A stretch of DNA of 64,000 nucleotides from Streptomyces ferrugineus (GCF_015160855.1 NZ_CP063373.1:6572001-6636000), one strand, 5' to 3'; positions 26,603-35,475 are shown, counted from the stretch's first letter. Numbers and translations: made by a program. The notes: generated by a model from the letters alone, not told the origin.

Positions 26603-27661
26603 TCAGCACTTCTCCCGCAGCGAGTGCAGATGCTCGCTGGAACGCCGGGCGAACGTGAAGGACTCGGTCGGGTTGTCGTGCTCCGCCTGCCAGTGGTGGG
26701 CGAATCGCCGGCCCCGCAGTCTCGTCACCGCGGAGATGAACCGCTTGTAGTCGATGTCACCGTCGCCGACGTCGACCATCTGGTAGCCGTACTGGTTGGC
26801 CGGGTCGCTCACGCCGTCCTTGACATGGAACAGCGGGTAGCGGTGGGGCTGCTTCAGCACGTAGTCCAGGGGTTCGAAGGGGGCGGGTGAGCCGTCCGGC
26901 CGCTTCGAGAAGCGGAACTGGCCGGAGTACGCCCAGAAGATGTCCATCTCCAGGTAGACGAGGTCGGGGTCGGTCTCGGCGAGCAGCACGTCGTAGAGGC
27001 GGACCTTGGGGTTGTCGGTGGCGAAGGAGAACTCCTCGGAGTGGTTGTGCTGGTAGAACTTCATGCCGCGCGCCTTCGCCGCGGCGCCGTAGGTGTTGAA
27101 CTCCTCGGCGGCGCGCTTCCAGGCGTCGACGGTGGAGCCGTACCGGAACGGCCCGGACGCGGTGCCTATGTGCTTCAGGCCGAGGGCCTCGGCGTCGTCC
27201 AGGACCTTGGTGAGGTTCTGGGCGAAGGTGTAGGCGCCCGGGTCGTTGGAGTAGTAGCCGACGTGGCTGCCGATCGGGTTCAGACCATAATTCCTGGCCA
27301 GCCGCTTGAGCTGGGCGAGGGTGATCGGGCCGGCCGAGCCCTGGGTGTATCCGGCGAACTCCACCTCGTCGTAGCCGCACTTCGCCAGTTCGGCGAAGAC
27401 GGGGGCGAAGCCGAGCGTGGAGACCTTGTCGCGCAGGCTGTAGAGCTGGATGCCGAGGCGGCCGGGCGGCAGGACGGGACGGCCGCGGCCGTGCCCGCGG
27501 GAGGCCGTGTCCGGGGCGGGCGCGGTGCCGGGGGCGGCGGTCGCGGGGGCCGCGGCGGCGCCCAGCAGGGCGGCGGCCGTGGTGCCCGCGGCCACACCGA
27601 GCATGCCTCGTCTGGTGAGGCGGTGGGTGAGTTCGGGATCCGTCGGGGAAAAGCGGCTCAT
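26603..27661 (-). CDS. Secreted (Tat) TIM-barrel sugar isomerase/epimerase-like protein
   Basis: A 352-residue protein with a twin-arginine signal (LTRRGMLGVAAG, then a long alanine-rich core ending near 'ATAAPG'), so it is exported folded. The mature part is a xylose-isomerase-like barrel: 'LGIQLYSLRDKV', 'YDEVEFAGYTQG', 'FYQHNHSEEF', 'LVYLEMDIFWAY' and 'PLFHVKDGVSD' contain the usual His/Glu/Asp metal ligands. The substrate is unknown. It is the last gene of the long leftward series and lies 46 bases after the eboF-like gene. Confidence 0.8.
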   Translation of the reverse strand: MSRFSPTDPELTHRLTRRGMLGVAAGTTAAALLGAAAAPATAAPGTAPAPDTASRGHGRGRPVLPPGRLGIQLYSLRDKVSTLGFAPVFAELAKCGYDEVEFAGYTQGSAGPITLAQLKRLARNYGLNPIGSHVGYYSNDPGAYTFAQNLTKVLDDAEALGLKHIGTASGPFRYGSTVDAWKRAAEEFNTYGAAAKARGMKFYQHNHSEEFSFATDNPKVRLYDVLLAETDPDLVYLEMDIFWAYSGQFRFSKRPDGSPAPFEPLDYVLKQPHRYPLFHVKDGVSDPANQYGYQMVDVGDGDIDYKRFISAVTRLRGRRFAHHWQAEHDNPTESFTFARRSSEHLHSLREKC

Positions 27662-27707
27662 GCCTGGAACTCCCTGTGATCGAAGGCCGTTGTCAGTGGT
27701 GAGTGCT

Positions 27708-29189
27708 TCACTTGGGACCAGTCGGAAGAGACGGGTCGGTGAGACCGGCGAGTTGGAGCAGGAGTGACTTCACATCGGTGGCCGCGACGCGGTCGCCGAC
27801 AGCGCGGGGGGTGGAGCAGATGAGGAGCGGACCGTCGTCGTCGCTCATGGGAAGGCGGCCGTGGCTGCCGCGAATAGGTGACGGATCCAGGGGCACGACC
27901 GCCATGCGATAGCGCATGCCGAGTTTCTTGCGCGCGAGCGCGGTCGCGGCCTTGACCTTGACGTAGGGGTCGAGGGGATCCATGAAGAGTTCGACCGGGT
28001 CGTAGCCGGGTTTGCGATGGATCTCGACGAGTCGCGCGAAGTCGGGCGCGCGGGCGTCATCGAGCCAGTAGTAGTACGTGAACCAGGCGTCCGGCTCCGC
28101 CACGGCGACGAGTTCGCCGGAGCGCGGATGGTCGAGATGGTGGTTCTTCTTGCCCTCGTCGTCGAGGAGTTGCTCAATGCCGGGCAGTCCGTCGAGTGCG
28201 GCCCGGGTCGCGTCGAGATCCTCCGGGCGGCGCACATAGACGTGGGCGATCTGGTGATCGGCGACCGCGAAGGCACGTGAGGCCATCGGGTCCAGGTACT
28301 CCATGCCGTCCTGGGTGTGCACTTCGAGCAGTCCCGCGCGGCGCAGGGCCCGGTTGATGTCGACGGGGCGGTCCGCGCGGGTGATGCCGTACTCGGACAG
28401 CGCCACCACGGTACGGCCCTCCGCTCGGGCGTCGTCCAGGAGCGGGGCCATGGCCGCATCCAGGTCGGCGGCCGCCTTCAGCGAACGTGGGTCGCCGGGG
28501 CCGAAGCGCTGCAGGTCGTAGTCGAGATGAGGGAGGTAGCAGAGCGTCAGATCCGGGTGCCGGGTGCGGTTGATGTGGCGGGTCGCGTCGATGATCCAGC
28601 GGCTGGAGACGAGGTCCGCGCCGGGGCCCCAGAAGTGGAAGAGCGGGAAGGTGCCGAATGTGTCGGTGAGTTCGTCGTGGAGAGCGGGTGGACGGGTGTA
28701 GCAGTCGGGTTCCTTGCGGCCGTCGGAGTAGTAGATCGGACGGGGGGTGACGGTGATGTCGGTGTCGGCGCCCATGGCGTACCACCAGCAGATGTTGGCG
28801 ACGGTGTAGCCGGGGTGGGCGCGGCGGGCGGCGTCCCAGAGTTTGTCGCCGGTGACCAGGCCGTTGTGCTGGCGCCACAGGAGTACGTCGCCGAGGTCGC
28901 GGAAGTACCAGCCGTTGCCGACGATGCCGTGCTCCGACGGGTGGGTGCCGGTGAGGAAGGTGGACTGGGCGGCGCAGGTGACGGCGGGCAGGACGGTGCC
29001 GAGCGGGGCGCGGGAGCCGGACTGGGCGAGGGCCTTGAGGTGAGGCATGTGGTCGAGCAGACGGGGGGTGAGGCCCACGACGTCCAGGACGAGGAGCGGG
29101 GTGGGACGGTGCGCGGCGGTGGCGTCCGGCCGGGGCGCTGGGCGGGTGGCCGGGGCTGCCGGGACCGTGGGGTCCGATGGCTCGGTCAT
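27708..29189 (-). CDS. Alkaline-phosphatase-fold nucleotide pyrophosphatase/phosphodiesterase, EboF-like
   Basis: A 493-residue protein of the type I phosphodiesterase/nucleotide pyrophosphatase family. 'LLVLDVVGLTPRLL' supplies the first metal Asp, 'PAVTCAAQSTFLTGTHPSEH' the nucleophile region with Thr, and 'YLPHLDYDLQRFGP' and 'VADHQIAHVYV' further metal ligands. No signal peptide is evident; the N-terminus is proline/alanine-rich. The ATG at 29189 overlaps the stop of the eboE-like gene (ATGA). In ebo operons the last gene, eboF, is of this family, which supports the assignment by both fold and position. The substrate is unknown. Confidence 0.78.
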   Translation of the reverse strand: MTEPSDPTVPAAPATRPAPRPDATAAHRPTPLLVLDVVGLTPRLLDHMPHLKALAQSGSRAPLGTVLPAVTCAAQSTFLTGTHPSEHGIVGNGWYFRDLGDVLLWRQHNGLVTGDKLWDAARRAHPGYTVANICWWYAMGADTDITVTPRPIYYSDGRKEPDCYTRPPALHDELTDTFGTFPLFHFWGPGADLVSSRWIIDATRHINRTRHPDLTLCYLPHLDYDLQRFGPGDPRSLKAAADLDAAMAPLLDDARAEGRTVVALSEYGITRADRPVDINRALRRAGLLEVHTQDGMEYLDPMASRAFAVADHQIAHVYVRRPEDLDATRAALDGLPGIEQLLDDEGKKNHHLDHPRSGELVAVAEPDAWFTYYYWLDDARAPDFARLVEIHRKPGYDPVELFMDPLDPYVKVKAATALARKKLGMRYRMAVVPLDPSPIRGSHGRLPMSDDDGPLLICSTPRAVGDRVAATDVKSLLLQLAGLTDPSLPTGPK

Positions 29190-30355
29190 GGCAGCTCCTT
29201 CAGGCCCAGGTCGGTCAACAGGTCGCGGGCGAGGGTGAGTTCGGCGGCGATGCCGTCGGCGAGCTGGCTGCGGGCGCGGGGCCGCAGTTCGGCCGGGAGG
29301 GCCTGCCAGGTGTATGTCTCCACCTCCAGGTGGCGGGTGAGCGGCTGCGGGCCGCCGACGAGACGGGCCAGGGCGGCCTTCAGGACATCGAGTGTGGAGG
29401 TGAGGGGCGCGGCGGGGGCCGCGTGCAGCGGGACGTGGAAGTGGGCGCGCCACGGGGAGGCGTCGGGGAGGGCGTCGCCGTTGAGGGCCTGGCCGAGGTC
29501 GTCGGTGCAGCGCAGGCCGGCGGCGGTGGCCGTGCGGGTCTGGTGCAGGAAGCGGGGTTCGTCGAAGGCGGCGAGGGCCTCGCGGACATCGGGGAGGTGC
29601 GGGTGTTCGGCGTGCAGTGCGGCCGACAGCTGGGACTTGACGACGGGGACGCGGGCTGCGGTGAGCGCGTCCAGGGCGGTGTGCGGATCTTCGAAGGAGG
29701 TGGCGAGGTGGCAGGTGTCGACGCAGATGCCGATGCGGTCGTGGCCGATCGCGGTGAGCGGGGCGATGGCGTCGCCGGTGGTCTCGACGGTGCAGCCCGG
29801 TTCGGGTTCGAGGCCGACGCGGATGTCGCGGCCGGTCAGCTCCCGCAGGGCGTCGAGGCGTTCGGCGAGGGTGCGCAGGGCCGTGCGGGCGGTCCCGGCG
29901 CGGTCCTCGTCATAGGCGGTGCGCCAGGTGAGGGGCAGGGTCGAGATGCTGCCCTCGGTGACGTCGTCGGGGAGGAGTCCGGCGAGGACACGGGCCAGGG
30001 CCGTGGTGTGGTCGAGGCGTTCGGGGTCGGCCCAGTCCGGCTTGTAGACGCGGTACTTGACCTCTTCGGCGCCGAACCCCTCGTACGGGAAGCCGTTGAG
30101 GGTGACGACCTCGAGGCCACGCCGGTCGAGTTCGGTGCGCAGGCCGCGCAGGGCGGAGGGGTCGGTGACGAGGGAGTGCGCGGCGTCCTTGGCGAGCCAC
30201 AGGCCGATGCCGAGGCGGTCGCGGCCGAGCCGTCGGCGGACGGGTTCGCAGTGGTCGCGGAGTTGGGCGAGGACGCCGTCGAGGGTCTCGGCCGGGTGGA
30301 CGTTGGTGCAGTAGGCGAGGTGGATGGTGGAGCCGTCGGGGTGGCGGAAGCGCAT
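29186..30355 (-). CDS. EboE-like TIM-barrel protein (metabolite traffic protein family)
   Basis: A 389-residue protein starting 'HLAYCTNVHPAETLDGVLAQ', the characteristic opening of EboE. It has 'TLNGFPYEGFGAEEVKYRVY', 'RVGLEPEPGCTVETTGDAI' and 'IGICVDTCHLATSFEDP', the barrel strands with Glu/Asp/His ligands typical of sugar-phosphate isomerases. It starts three bases after the eboB-like stop and overlaps eboF. EboE is one of six proteins that in cyanobacteria are needed to move a scytonemin precursor across the inner membrane; its chemistry has not been defined as far as I know. Confidence 0.8.
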   Translation of the reverse strand: MRFRHPDGSTIHLAYCTNVHPAETLDGVLAQLRDHCEPVRRRLGRDRLGIGLWLAKDAAHSLVTDPSALRGLRTELDRRGLEVVTLNGFPYEGFGAEEVKYRVYKPDWADPERLDHTTALARVLAGLLPDDVTEGSISTLPLTWRTAYDEDRAGTARTALRTLAERLDALRELTGRDIRVGLEPEPGCTVETTGDAIAPLTAIGHDRIGICVDTCHLATSFEDPHTALDALTAARVPVVKSQLSAALHAEHPHLPDVREALAAFDEPRFLHQTRTATAAGLRCTDDLGQALNGDALPDASPWRAHFHVPLHAAPAAPLTSTLDVLKAALARLVGGPQPLTRHLEVETYTWQALPAELRPRARSQLADGIAAELTLARDLLTDLGLKELP

Positions 30356-30358
30356 GGC

Positions 30359-31279
30359 TCACGCCCCCGGGGACGGGGCGGCGGCCCGGGTGTCCGACTC
30401 ACCCGGTGCGGCTGCCGGTCCGTCCGGGTCCTTGGGGGCGCCGCGGAGGATGGAGTTGCCCTCGTGGGTGGCCTCCGGAGTGGCGACATCGAGGGTGAGG
30501 CGGCCGCTGAGCCCGTAGAAGGCGACGGGGTTGCGCCACAGCACCAGGTCGACGTCGTCCTCGCCGAAGCCCTCGGCCAGCATCAGGTCCGCGACCTTGC
30601 GGGTCTTCAGGGGGTCGCTCCTGCCCCAGTCGGCGGCGGAGTTCACCAGGACCTGCTCGGGTCCGTACGCGCGGAGGATCGCGATCATCCGCTCCTCGTC
30701 CATCTTGGTGTCGGGATAGACGGAGAAGCCGAGCCAGCAGCCGCTGTCCTTGGCCTCCTTCACCGTGGTCTCGTTGAGGTGGTCGACGAGGACACGCTCT
30801 GGGGGCAGCGCGGACTCCCGGACGACGTCGAGGGTGCGGCGCAGGCCCGCCAGCTTGTCGCGGTGCGGGGTGTGGACGAGCGCGGGCAGTTCATGGTCGG
30901 CGGCGAGCTGGAGCTGGGCGGCGAGGGCGGTGTCCTCGGCGGGCGTCATCGAGTCATAGCCGATCTCGCCGACGGCGACGACCTGGTCCTTGACGAGATA
31001 GCGGGGCAGCTCGTCGAGGACGGGGACACAGCGGGGGTCGTTCGCCTCCTTGGGATTGAGGGCGAGCGTGCAGTGGTGCGCGATGCCGTACTGCGCGGCG
31101 CGGAAGGGCTCCCAGCCGAGGAGCGAGTCGAAGTAGTCGAGGAAGGAGGCGGGAGAGGTGCGGGGCTGGCCGAGCCAGAAGGAGGGCTCGACGACGGCGC
31201 GGACGCCGGAGGCGTGCATGGCCTCGTAGTCGTCGGTGGTGCGGGACGTCATGTGGATGTGGGGGTCGAAGAGGCGCAT
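30359..31279 (-). CDS. TatD-type metal-dependent hydrolase, EboB-like
   Basis: A 306-residue amidohydrolase-fold protein with the N-terminal metal motif FDPHIHMTSR, 'VVAVGEIGYDS' (bridging Glu), 'PALVHTPHRDK', 'VLVDHLNETT' and a late Asp in 'LVNSAADWGRSD'. This matches TatD-family hydrolases, and EboB in the ebo operon is of this family. The last about 40 residues are a disordered proline/alanine tail. Its ATG overlaps the last base of the eboA-like stop codon (TGATG). The start at 31279 is fixed by the MRLFDPHIHM motif. Confidence 0.82.
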   Translation of the reverse strand: MRLFDPHIHMTSRTTDDYEAMHASGVRAVVEPSFWLGQPRTSPASFLDYFDSLLGWEPFRAAQYGIAHHCTLALNPKEANDPRCVPVLDELPRYLVKDQVVAVGEIGYDSMTPAEDTALAAQLQLAADHELPALVHTPHRDKLAGLRRTLDVVRESALPPERVLVDHLNETTVKEAKDSGCWLGFSVYPDTKMDEERMIAILRAYGPEQVLVNSAADWGRSDPLKTRKVADLMLAEGFGEDDVDLVLWRNPVAFYGLSGRLTLDVATPEATHEGNSILRGAPKDPDGPAAAPGESDTRAAAPSPGA

Positions 31280-32229
31280 CAGGACTCCTTGCCGTCGGTG
31301 CCGCGGCTGCCGCGCTCGGCGGCGGGTGCGGGCGGGATGGCCGTGGGGTCGGTCAGGGTCAGGACGCGGTGCAGGTCTTCGGGCACGGGACGGCCCGCGG
31401 CGGTGCGTTCGGCGGCGTAGTCGCCGAGCATGCGGGCGAGTTCGGCGTCGCGGTGGGCGCGGCGGTCCAGGTCGGCCACGGTGTCGACGCGGACACCGGT
31501 GAACAGGCACTTCAGGACGGCGTGCCGCCACTGGTGGGGGTCGAGGTGCCGGGCGGCGTAGGGGCCGACGGCGGCGGCGAGGAGGCGGGTGTCGTTGGTG
31601 CGCAGGGCGTCCTCGACGAGCGGGAGTGCCTCCGGGCCGGGTACGAGGTGGGGCAGCGCGTGCAGGACGGCGCGGCGTTCGGCGGCGGTGCCCTGGAAGT
31701 AGACCCGGGTGAGGGCGTCCGTGTCGGCGCGGGCCGCGTGCAGGATCAGGACGCGGGCGGCGTCGGCGTACTCGGAGCCGCAGCGACGCCCGGCCTCGGC
31801 GATGCGCAACTCCCAGACGGAGATGGGGCCGTGGGTCCCGGGATGTGCGGCAGCCTCGTCGAGGGCTCGGTGGAGCCAGGCGCCGGCGGCCGAGCCCAGG
31901 TGCGCGGTGAGATCGGCGCGCAGGTCGGGGGGTGGGGTGAGGGCGAGGGCGAGGGGTGTGCCCGGGGTGGCTGACGGGTGCGGGGCGTGTGCCTGGCCTT
32001 CGGTGGCCGCTCGGTCCTGGGTGCTCGCCCGACCCGCGGTGCTCGCCCGACCCCCGGTGCTCGCCCGGCCCTGGGTGCTCGCCCGACCCTCTGTGCTCGC
32101 CCGGTCCTGGGTGCCGTCGGTTCGGCTCTCGGCGTCGGCTCGCTTCTCGGCGGGCGTTCCGGGCTCGGCGCGCGTTCGAGGCTCGGTGTCCGCGCCCGGG
32201 GTCGCCGGGCTGGTGCGGGGGCGGGTCAT
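31279..32229 (-). CDS. EboA-domain protein with a repetitive disordered N-terminus
   Basis: A 316-residue protein. Residues about 1-95 are low-complexity with repeated RAST-G/Q units. From about residue 105 it has the EboA features 'WLHRALDEAAAHP', 'ISVWELRIAEAGRRCG', 'DALTRVYFQGTAAERRAVL' and 'RTNDTRLLAAAVGPYAARHL', then 'LDPHQWRHAVLKCLFTGV'. The function of EboA is unknown; it defines the ebo gene set. It is coupled on both sides (ATGA with the upstream TIM gene, TGATG with eboB). Confidence 0.8.
   Translation of the reverse strand: MTRPRTSPATPGADTEPRTRAEPGTPAEKRADAESRTDGTQDRASTEGRASTQGRASTGGRASTAGRASTQDRAATEGQAHAPHPSATPGTPLALALTPPPDLRADLTAHLGSAAGAWLHRALDEAAAHPGTHGPISVWELRIAEAGRRCGSEYADAARVLILHAARADTDALTRVYFQGTAAERRAVLHALPHLVPGPEALPLVEDALRTNDTRLLAAAVGPYAARHLDPHQWRHAVLKCLFTGVRVDTVADLDRRAHRDAELARMLGDYAAERTAAGRPVPEDLHRVLTLTDPTAIPPAPAAERGSRGTDGKES
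32021..32110. repeat. Five tandem 18-bp units within the eboA-like gene
   Basis: The unit is approximately gtgctcgcccgaccctgg, repeated five times in register with a further degenerate partial copy upstream. In the minus strand it encodes RASTxG/Q hexapeptides. Because 18 is divisible by three, copy changes stay in frame. Confidence 0.85.
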
Positions 32230-33293
32230 GAGGTGCTCCCTTCGGGGGTGGCGGAGGGATCGCCATGGGGTGGGACGAGTGCGGGTGATCGGGTGGCCGT
32301 TGCCTCGGCGCGGCGGAGGAACGGCAGGGAGAGTTCGGCGAAGTGGGGGCCCGCGTGGGAGTGGCGGGGCAGTTCGACGACGGTCAGGCCCCGGTAGCCG
32401 GAGGCGGAGAGGGCGGCGAGGACGGGTGGGAAGTCGATCTCGCCGTCGCCGAAGGGGAGGTGTTCATGGATGCCGCGGCGCATGTCCTCGATCTGGACGT
32501 GGCGCAGCCAGGGGGCGGCGGCGCGTACGCAGTCGGCGGGAGAGAGGGGTTCGAGGCACTGGCAGTGGCCGATGTCGAGGGTCAGGCCGAGGTGTTCGGG
32601 GTCGCCGAGTGCCCGGCGGAGTCGGTGGAAGTCGGCGAGGGTGGCGAGGAGGTGGCCGGGTTCGGGTTCGACGGCGAGCGGGATGCCGGTCGCGGTGGCG
32701 ACGTCCAGGACCGGGGCGAGCGCGTCGGCCAGACGCTGCCAGGCGGTGTCCTGGTCCGTGCCCGGCGGTGTGAGTCCGCTGAAGCAGTGGACGGCGTGGG
32801 CACCGAGGTCGGCGGCCACCCGGACGGCGCGGAGCAGCAGGTCGACGCGGCGGGCGCGGTCGTCCGGGTCGGGGTCCAGCAGGGAGGGGCCGTGCTTGCG
32901 GCGCGGGTCGAGCACATAGCGGGCGCCCGTCTCCACGGTGGCGCCCAGGCCGAGCGCGTCCAGCCGCTGCGCGAGGCGGCGGGTGCGGGCGGCGAGATCC
33001 AGGGCGAGCGGGTCGAGGTGCATGTGGTCGAGGGTCAGGCCGACTCCGTCGTAGCCGAGGTCGGCGAGGAGGGCCAGGGCGTCGTCGAGGCGGAGGTCGG
33101 CGAGGCCGTTGGTGCCGTAGCCGAAGCGGAGGACGGCACCGGGCTGCCCGATGCCGGTGCCGTGCAGCAGGCGGGCGTCGGTGCCCGAGGCTTCGGCGGG
33201 ACGCGCCGGGACAGCCGTCGCCCGGCTCGGCGGGGTGGCGCTGCGGCCCGACGCCCCGTTGGACCTGCCCGGATCGGTCGTCGCGTCGCTCAT
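32226..33293 (-). CDS. TIM-barrel sugar phosphate isomerase/epimerase in the ebo-like operon
   Basis: A 355-residue protein with a disordered first about 50 residues and then a xylose-isomerase-like barrel: 'LRFGYGTNGLADLRLDDAL', 'YDGVGLTLDHMHLDP', 'IPLAVEPEPGHLLATLADF', 'LGLTLDIGHCQCLEP' and 'VQIEDMRRGIHEHLPFGDG' give the Glu-Asp-His-Glu metal set. It overlaps both neighbours by four bases (ATGA). It is an extra member compared with the six-gene ebo set and may be a partner or paralogue of EboE. The substrate is unknown. Confidence 0.8.
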   Translation of the reverse strand: MSDATTDPGRSNGASGRSATPPSRATAVPARPAEASGTDARLLHGTGIGQPGAVLRFGYGTNGLADLRLDDALALLADLGYDGVGLTLDHMHLDPLALDLAARTRRLAQRLDALGLGATVETGARYVLDPRRKHGPSLLDPDPDDRARRVDLLLRAVRVAADLGAHAVHCFSGLTPPGTDQDTAWQRLADALAPVLDVATATGIPLAVEPEPGHLLATLADFHRLRRALGDPEHLGLTLDIGHCQCLEPLSPADCVRAAAPWLRHVQIEDMRRGIHEHLPFGDGEIDFPPVLAALSASGYRGLTVVELPRHSHAGPHFAELSLPFLRRAEATATRSPALVPPHGDPSATPEGSTS

Positions 33294-34306
33294 GTGACGC
33301 TCACCTTCCTTCCGAATCTCCGGCCGAGCGCGGTGAGTCCGGCGACGAACAGGGCGGTGCGGGCGGCGCCGGATCGGGCGCACAGAGCGGCCTGGAGCGG
33401 GATGGTGGCGCGGATGCCGCCGCCGACGGCTCGTTGGGTGAGCGGGGGTGAGGGGTTGAGCGTGGCGTGGAGGTAAGGGCGGGCGGCGGTCGCGGCGTAA
33501 GCCGCGGCCAGGGCAGTACTCAGGGCGCGGGCGCCCGGCGAGCCGGCACCGCCAACCGCGAGGGCGGCGGCGTGCCGACGGCCCTCCAGGCCATGGGCGT
33601 CCGCAGACCCACCGCCCGCCGGAGATCCCGTGGGTCGGCGTGACAGAAGCCGGCTCAGGAGTGCCGTCGTGGTCAGCGCCGCGAGCGGTGCCAGGGGCGA
33701 ACCGCCCCTGGTCTCCTGGCGGGACACCGCGGTGACCGCCAGCGTGTGGGTGCCGAGCAGGGCGGCTGACGGGAGGGCCTCGCGGGTGTGGCCGGTCGTT
33801 GCCGCTGCGCCCAGGAGGAGGTCCAGTGCACGGGCCGTGGCCATGGCCGCGGGTCCGGCGGGCGTGTGTTTCAGGGCGAGGTCGTAAGCCCAGACGGTGG
33901 CCGCGAGCGGCGCGGCAACCGTGAGGGCGGGGCGGCCGGCGCGGGCGGCGAGTGCGAGGCCCGCGCCGGTCAGGGCGCAGGCCGCGGTGAGGGCGGCTGC
34001 GGGGTGGACGCGGCCGGACGGGAGGGGGCGATGGGGGCGCTCGGCGGCGTCCTCCGCGCGGTCCGCCCAGTCGTTGAGGGCCATTCCGGCCTCGTACAGA
34101 CAGAGGGAGGAACCGATGGCGAGCAGGGTGCGGGAATTGGGGCGGGCCGCGGTCGTGGCGGCGCCTGCGAGGGCGTCGCCGGGGACGGTGAACAGGGCGG
34201 GGAGGCGGAGCAGTTCGGCCCAGGCGAGTGCCGTACGGCGCGGCTCTCCCGTAGCGCCGATGGCCGGCGGCGTGGACGTCGCCCTGCGCCGCCGGTGCCG
34301 GTTCAC
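33290..34306 (-). CDS. UbiA-like membrane prenyltransferase, EboC-like
   Basis: A 338-residue integral membrane protein. The first aspartate motif lies in 'MALNDWADRAEDAAERPHRP', followed by 'LPSGRV', the hallmark of the UbiA family. About seven to nine hydrophobic segments follow. A clear second DxxxD motif is not visible, so catalysis may be altered. The GTG at 34306 overlaps the stop of the preceding gene (GTGA). EboC is the UbiA-like member of ebo operons; a role in attaching or handling a prenyl carrier at the membrane is possible but unproven. Confidence 0.78.
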   Translation of the reverse strand: MNRHRRRRATSTPPAIGATGEPRRTALAWAELLRLPALFTVPGDALAGAATTAARPNSRTLLAIGSSLCLYEAGMALNDWADRAEDAAERPHRPLPSGRVHPAAALTAACALTGAGLALAARAGRPALTVAAPLAATVWAYDLALKHTPAGPAAMATARALDLLLGAAATTGHTREALPSAALLGTHTLAVTAVSRQETRGGSPLAPLAALTTTALLSRLLSRRPTGSPAGGGSADAHGLEGRRHAAALAVGGAGSPGARALSTALAAAYAATAARPYLHATLNPSPPLTQRAVGGGIRATIPLQAALCARSGAARTALFVAGLTALGRRFGRKVSVT

Positions 34307-35475
34307 CGGCGCTCCTCGTCGGAGCCGGAGTGCGGCGCCGGCTCTCCCGGGCGCTCCACCCTCAATCGTTGCGCGAAGCCCGCCAGGGCCGCGTACTGCT
34401 CCCCGAGCGCCGCCGGCCCCTCCCCCGCCGGGTCCTTGAAGTAGAAGCCGAGTTCGGAGAGCGGGCCGGACAGGCCGGCCTCGTGGGCGCGTGCCGTCAA
34501 GCGGGCCAGGTCGAGGACCAGGGGTGCCGCGAGGGACGAGTCGCAGCCCTGCCAGGTGGTCTGGAGGACCATGCGGGTGCCGAGGAAGCCGTCGAAGGCG
34601 ATGTGGTCCCAGGCGGTCTTCCAGTCGCCGAGGGCGGGGACGTCGTCGATGTGGACCTCGCCCTCGGGAGCGGTGCCGAGGGTGTCGGCCAGGACCCTCT
34701 CCTTGCCGGCGTTCTTCGCCGCCGCCGCGGCCGGGTCGGCGAGAGAGGCGCCGTCGCCGCCGCCCAGCAGGTTGGTGCCGGACCAGGCGCGGACGGCCAG
34801 CGCGCGTTGGGCGAACATCGGGCCCAGCACGGACCGCAGCAGCGTCTGGCCCGTCTTGCCGTCGCGCCCCGCGAAGGGCAGCCCGGCCGACGCAAGCAGG
34901 GGTGCCAGCGCGGGGTGGTCCAGGCCGGTCGAGGGGGTGAAGTTCACGTAGGGGCAGCCCGCTCGCAGGGCCGCCGCCGCGTACAGCGAACTCGGGGGCA
35001 GTGCGGTGCCGGTGGGCGGCGGCTCGGTGGAGGCGACGTTGACCACGACCGCGCGGGTGAGGTCGTAGCGCCGTATGAAGTCCTGGATGTCGTCCGCGAA
35101 GGCGGTGATCAGGTCGGGATCGCCGCGCGTGTCGCCGGGGAGCGGGCCGCCGGGCCTGATCTCCGCGTCCGCCGTGGCGAGTTCGGCGCGTACCGCCGTG
35201 GGCAGGCCCGGGGGCAGCACACCGCCCGCTGCCAGGGCTTCCGCGCGTTTGGGCAGGGGGCAGTCCACCGTGTCGTGGCCGCCGAAGACCAGGGACGACA
35301 GCGCGGGCAGGCCGCTGTCCGCGAACATGGGCGTCTCGGTGACCAGGCCCGTCGGCGGGTGCAGTCCCGCGGTGACGGCGGCGCACCCGGCGACGACGGT
35401 CGTGGCGACGGAGCCGCGCGCCCCGATCAGCCAGACGCCGACGCGCGCCACGGACGGGGAAACGGACGCGGACAT
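34303..35475 (-). CDS. Inositol-3-phosphate-synthase-like enzyme
   Basis: A 390-residue member of the myo-inositol-1-phosphate synthase family, which cyclises a hexose phosphate by NAD-dependent oxidation and internal aldol closure. NAD-binding 'LIGARGSVATTVVAG' is at residues about 16-30. Further conserved blocks are 'PYVNFTPSTG', 'GRDGKTGQTLLRSVL', 'WSGTNLLGGGDG' and 'LSELGFYFKDP'. It is the first gene of a seven-gene overlapping series and lies where ebo operons usually have the dehydroquinate-synthase-like eboD. It is divergent from housekeeping Ino1 in several loops, so the product may not be plain inositol phosphate. Confidence 0.85.
   Translation of the reverse strand: MSASVSPSVARVGVWLIGARGSVATTVVAGCAAVTAGLHPPTGLVTETPMFADSGLPALSSLVFGGHDTVDCPLPKRAEALAAGGVLPPGLPTAVRAELATADAEIRPGGPLPGDTRGDPDLITAFADDIQDFIRRYDLTRAVVVNVASTEPPPTGTALPPSSLYAAAALRAGCPYVNFTPSTGLDHPALAPLLASAGLPFAGRDGKTGQTLLRSVLGPMFAQRALAVRAWSGTNLLGGGDGASLADPAAAAAKNAGKERVLADTLGTAPEGEVHIDDVPALGDWKTAWDHIAFDGFLGTRMVLQTTWQGCDSSLAAPLVLDLARLTARAHEAGLSGPLSELGFYFKDPAGEGPAALGEQYAALAGFAQRLRVERPGEPAPHSGSDEERR

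Noticed and set aside
29177..31420. Long open frame of 747 codons on the + strand
   Set aside because: It lies opposite the eboE- and eboB-like genes. It is rich in Gly, Ala and Val with no recognisable motif, as expected for the complement of GC-biased genes.
32021..32110. CRISPR array
   Set aside because: The 18-bp units are directly adjacent without spacers and lie inside a coding frame, so this is a coding tandem repeat. I saw no other regular repeat-spacer pattern in the window.
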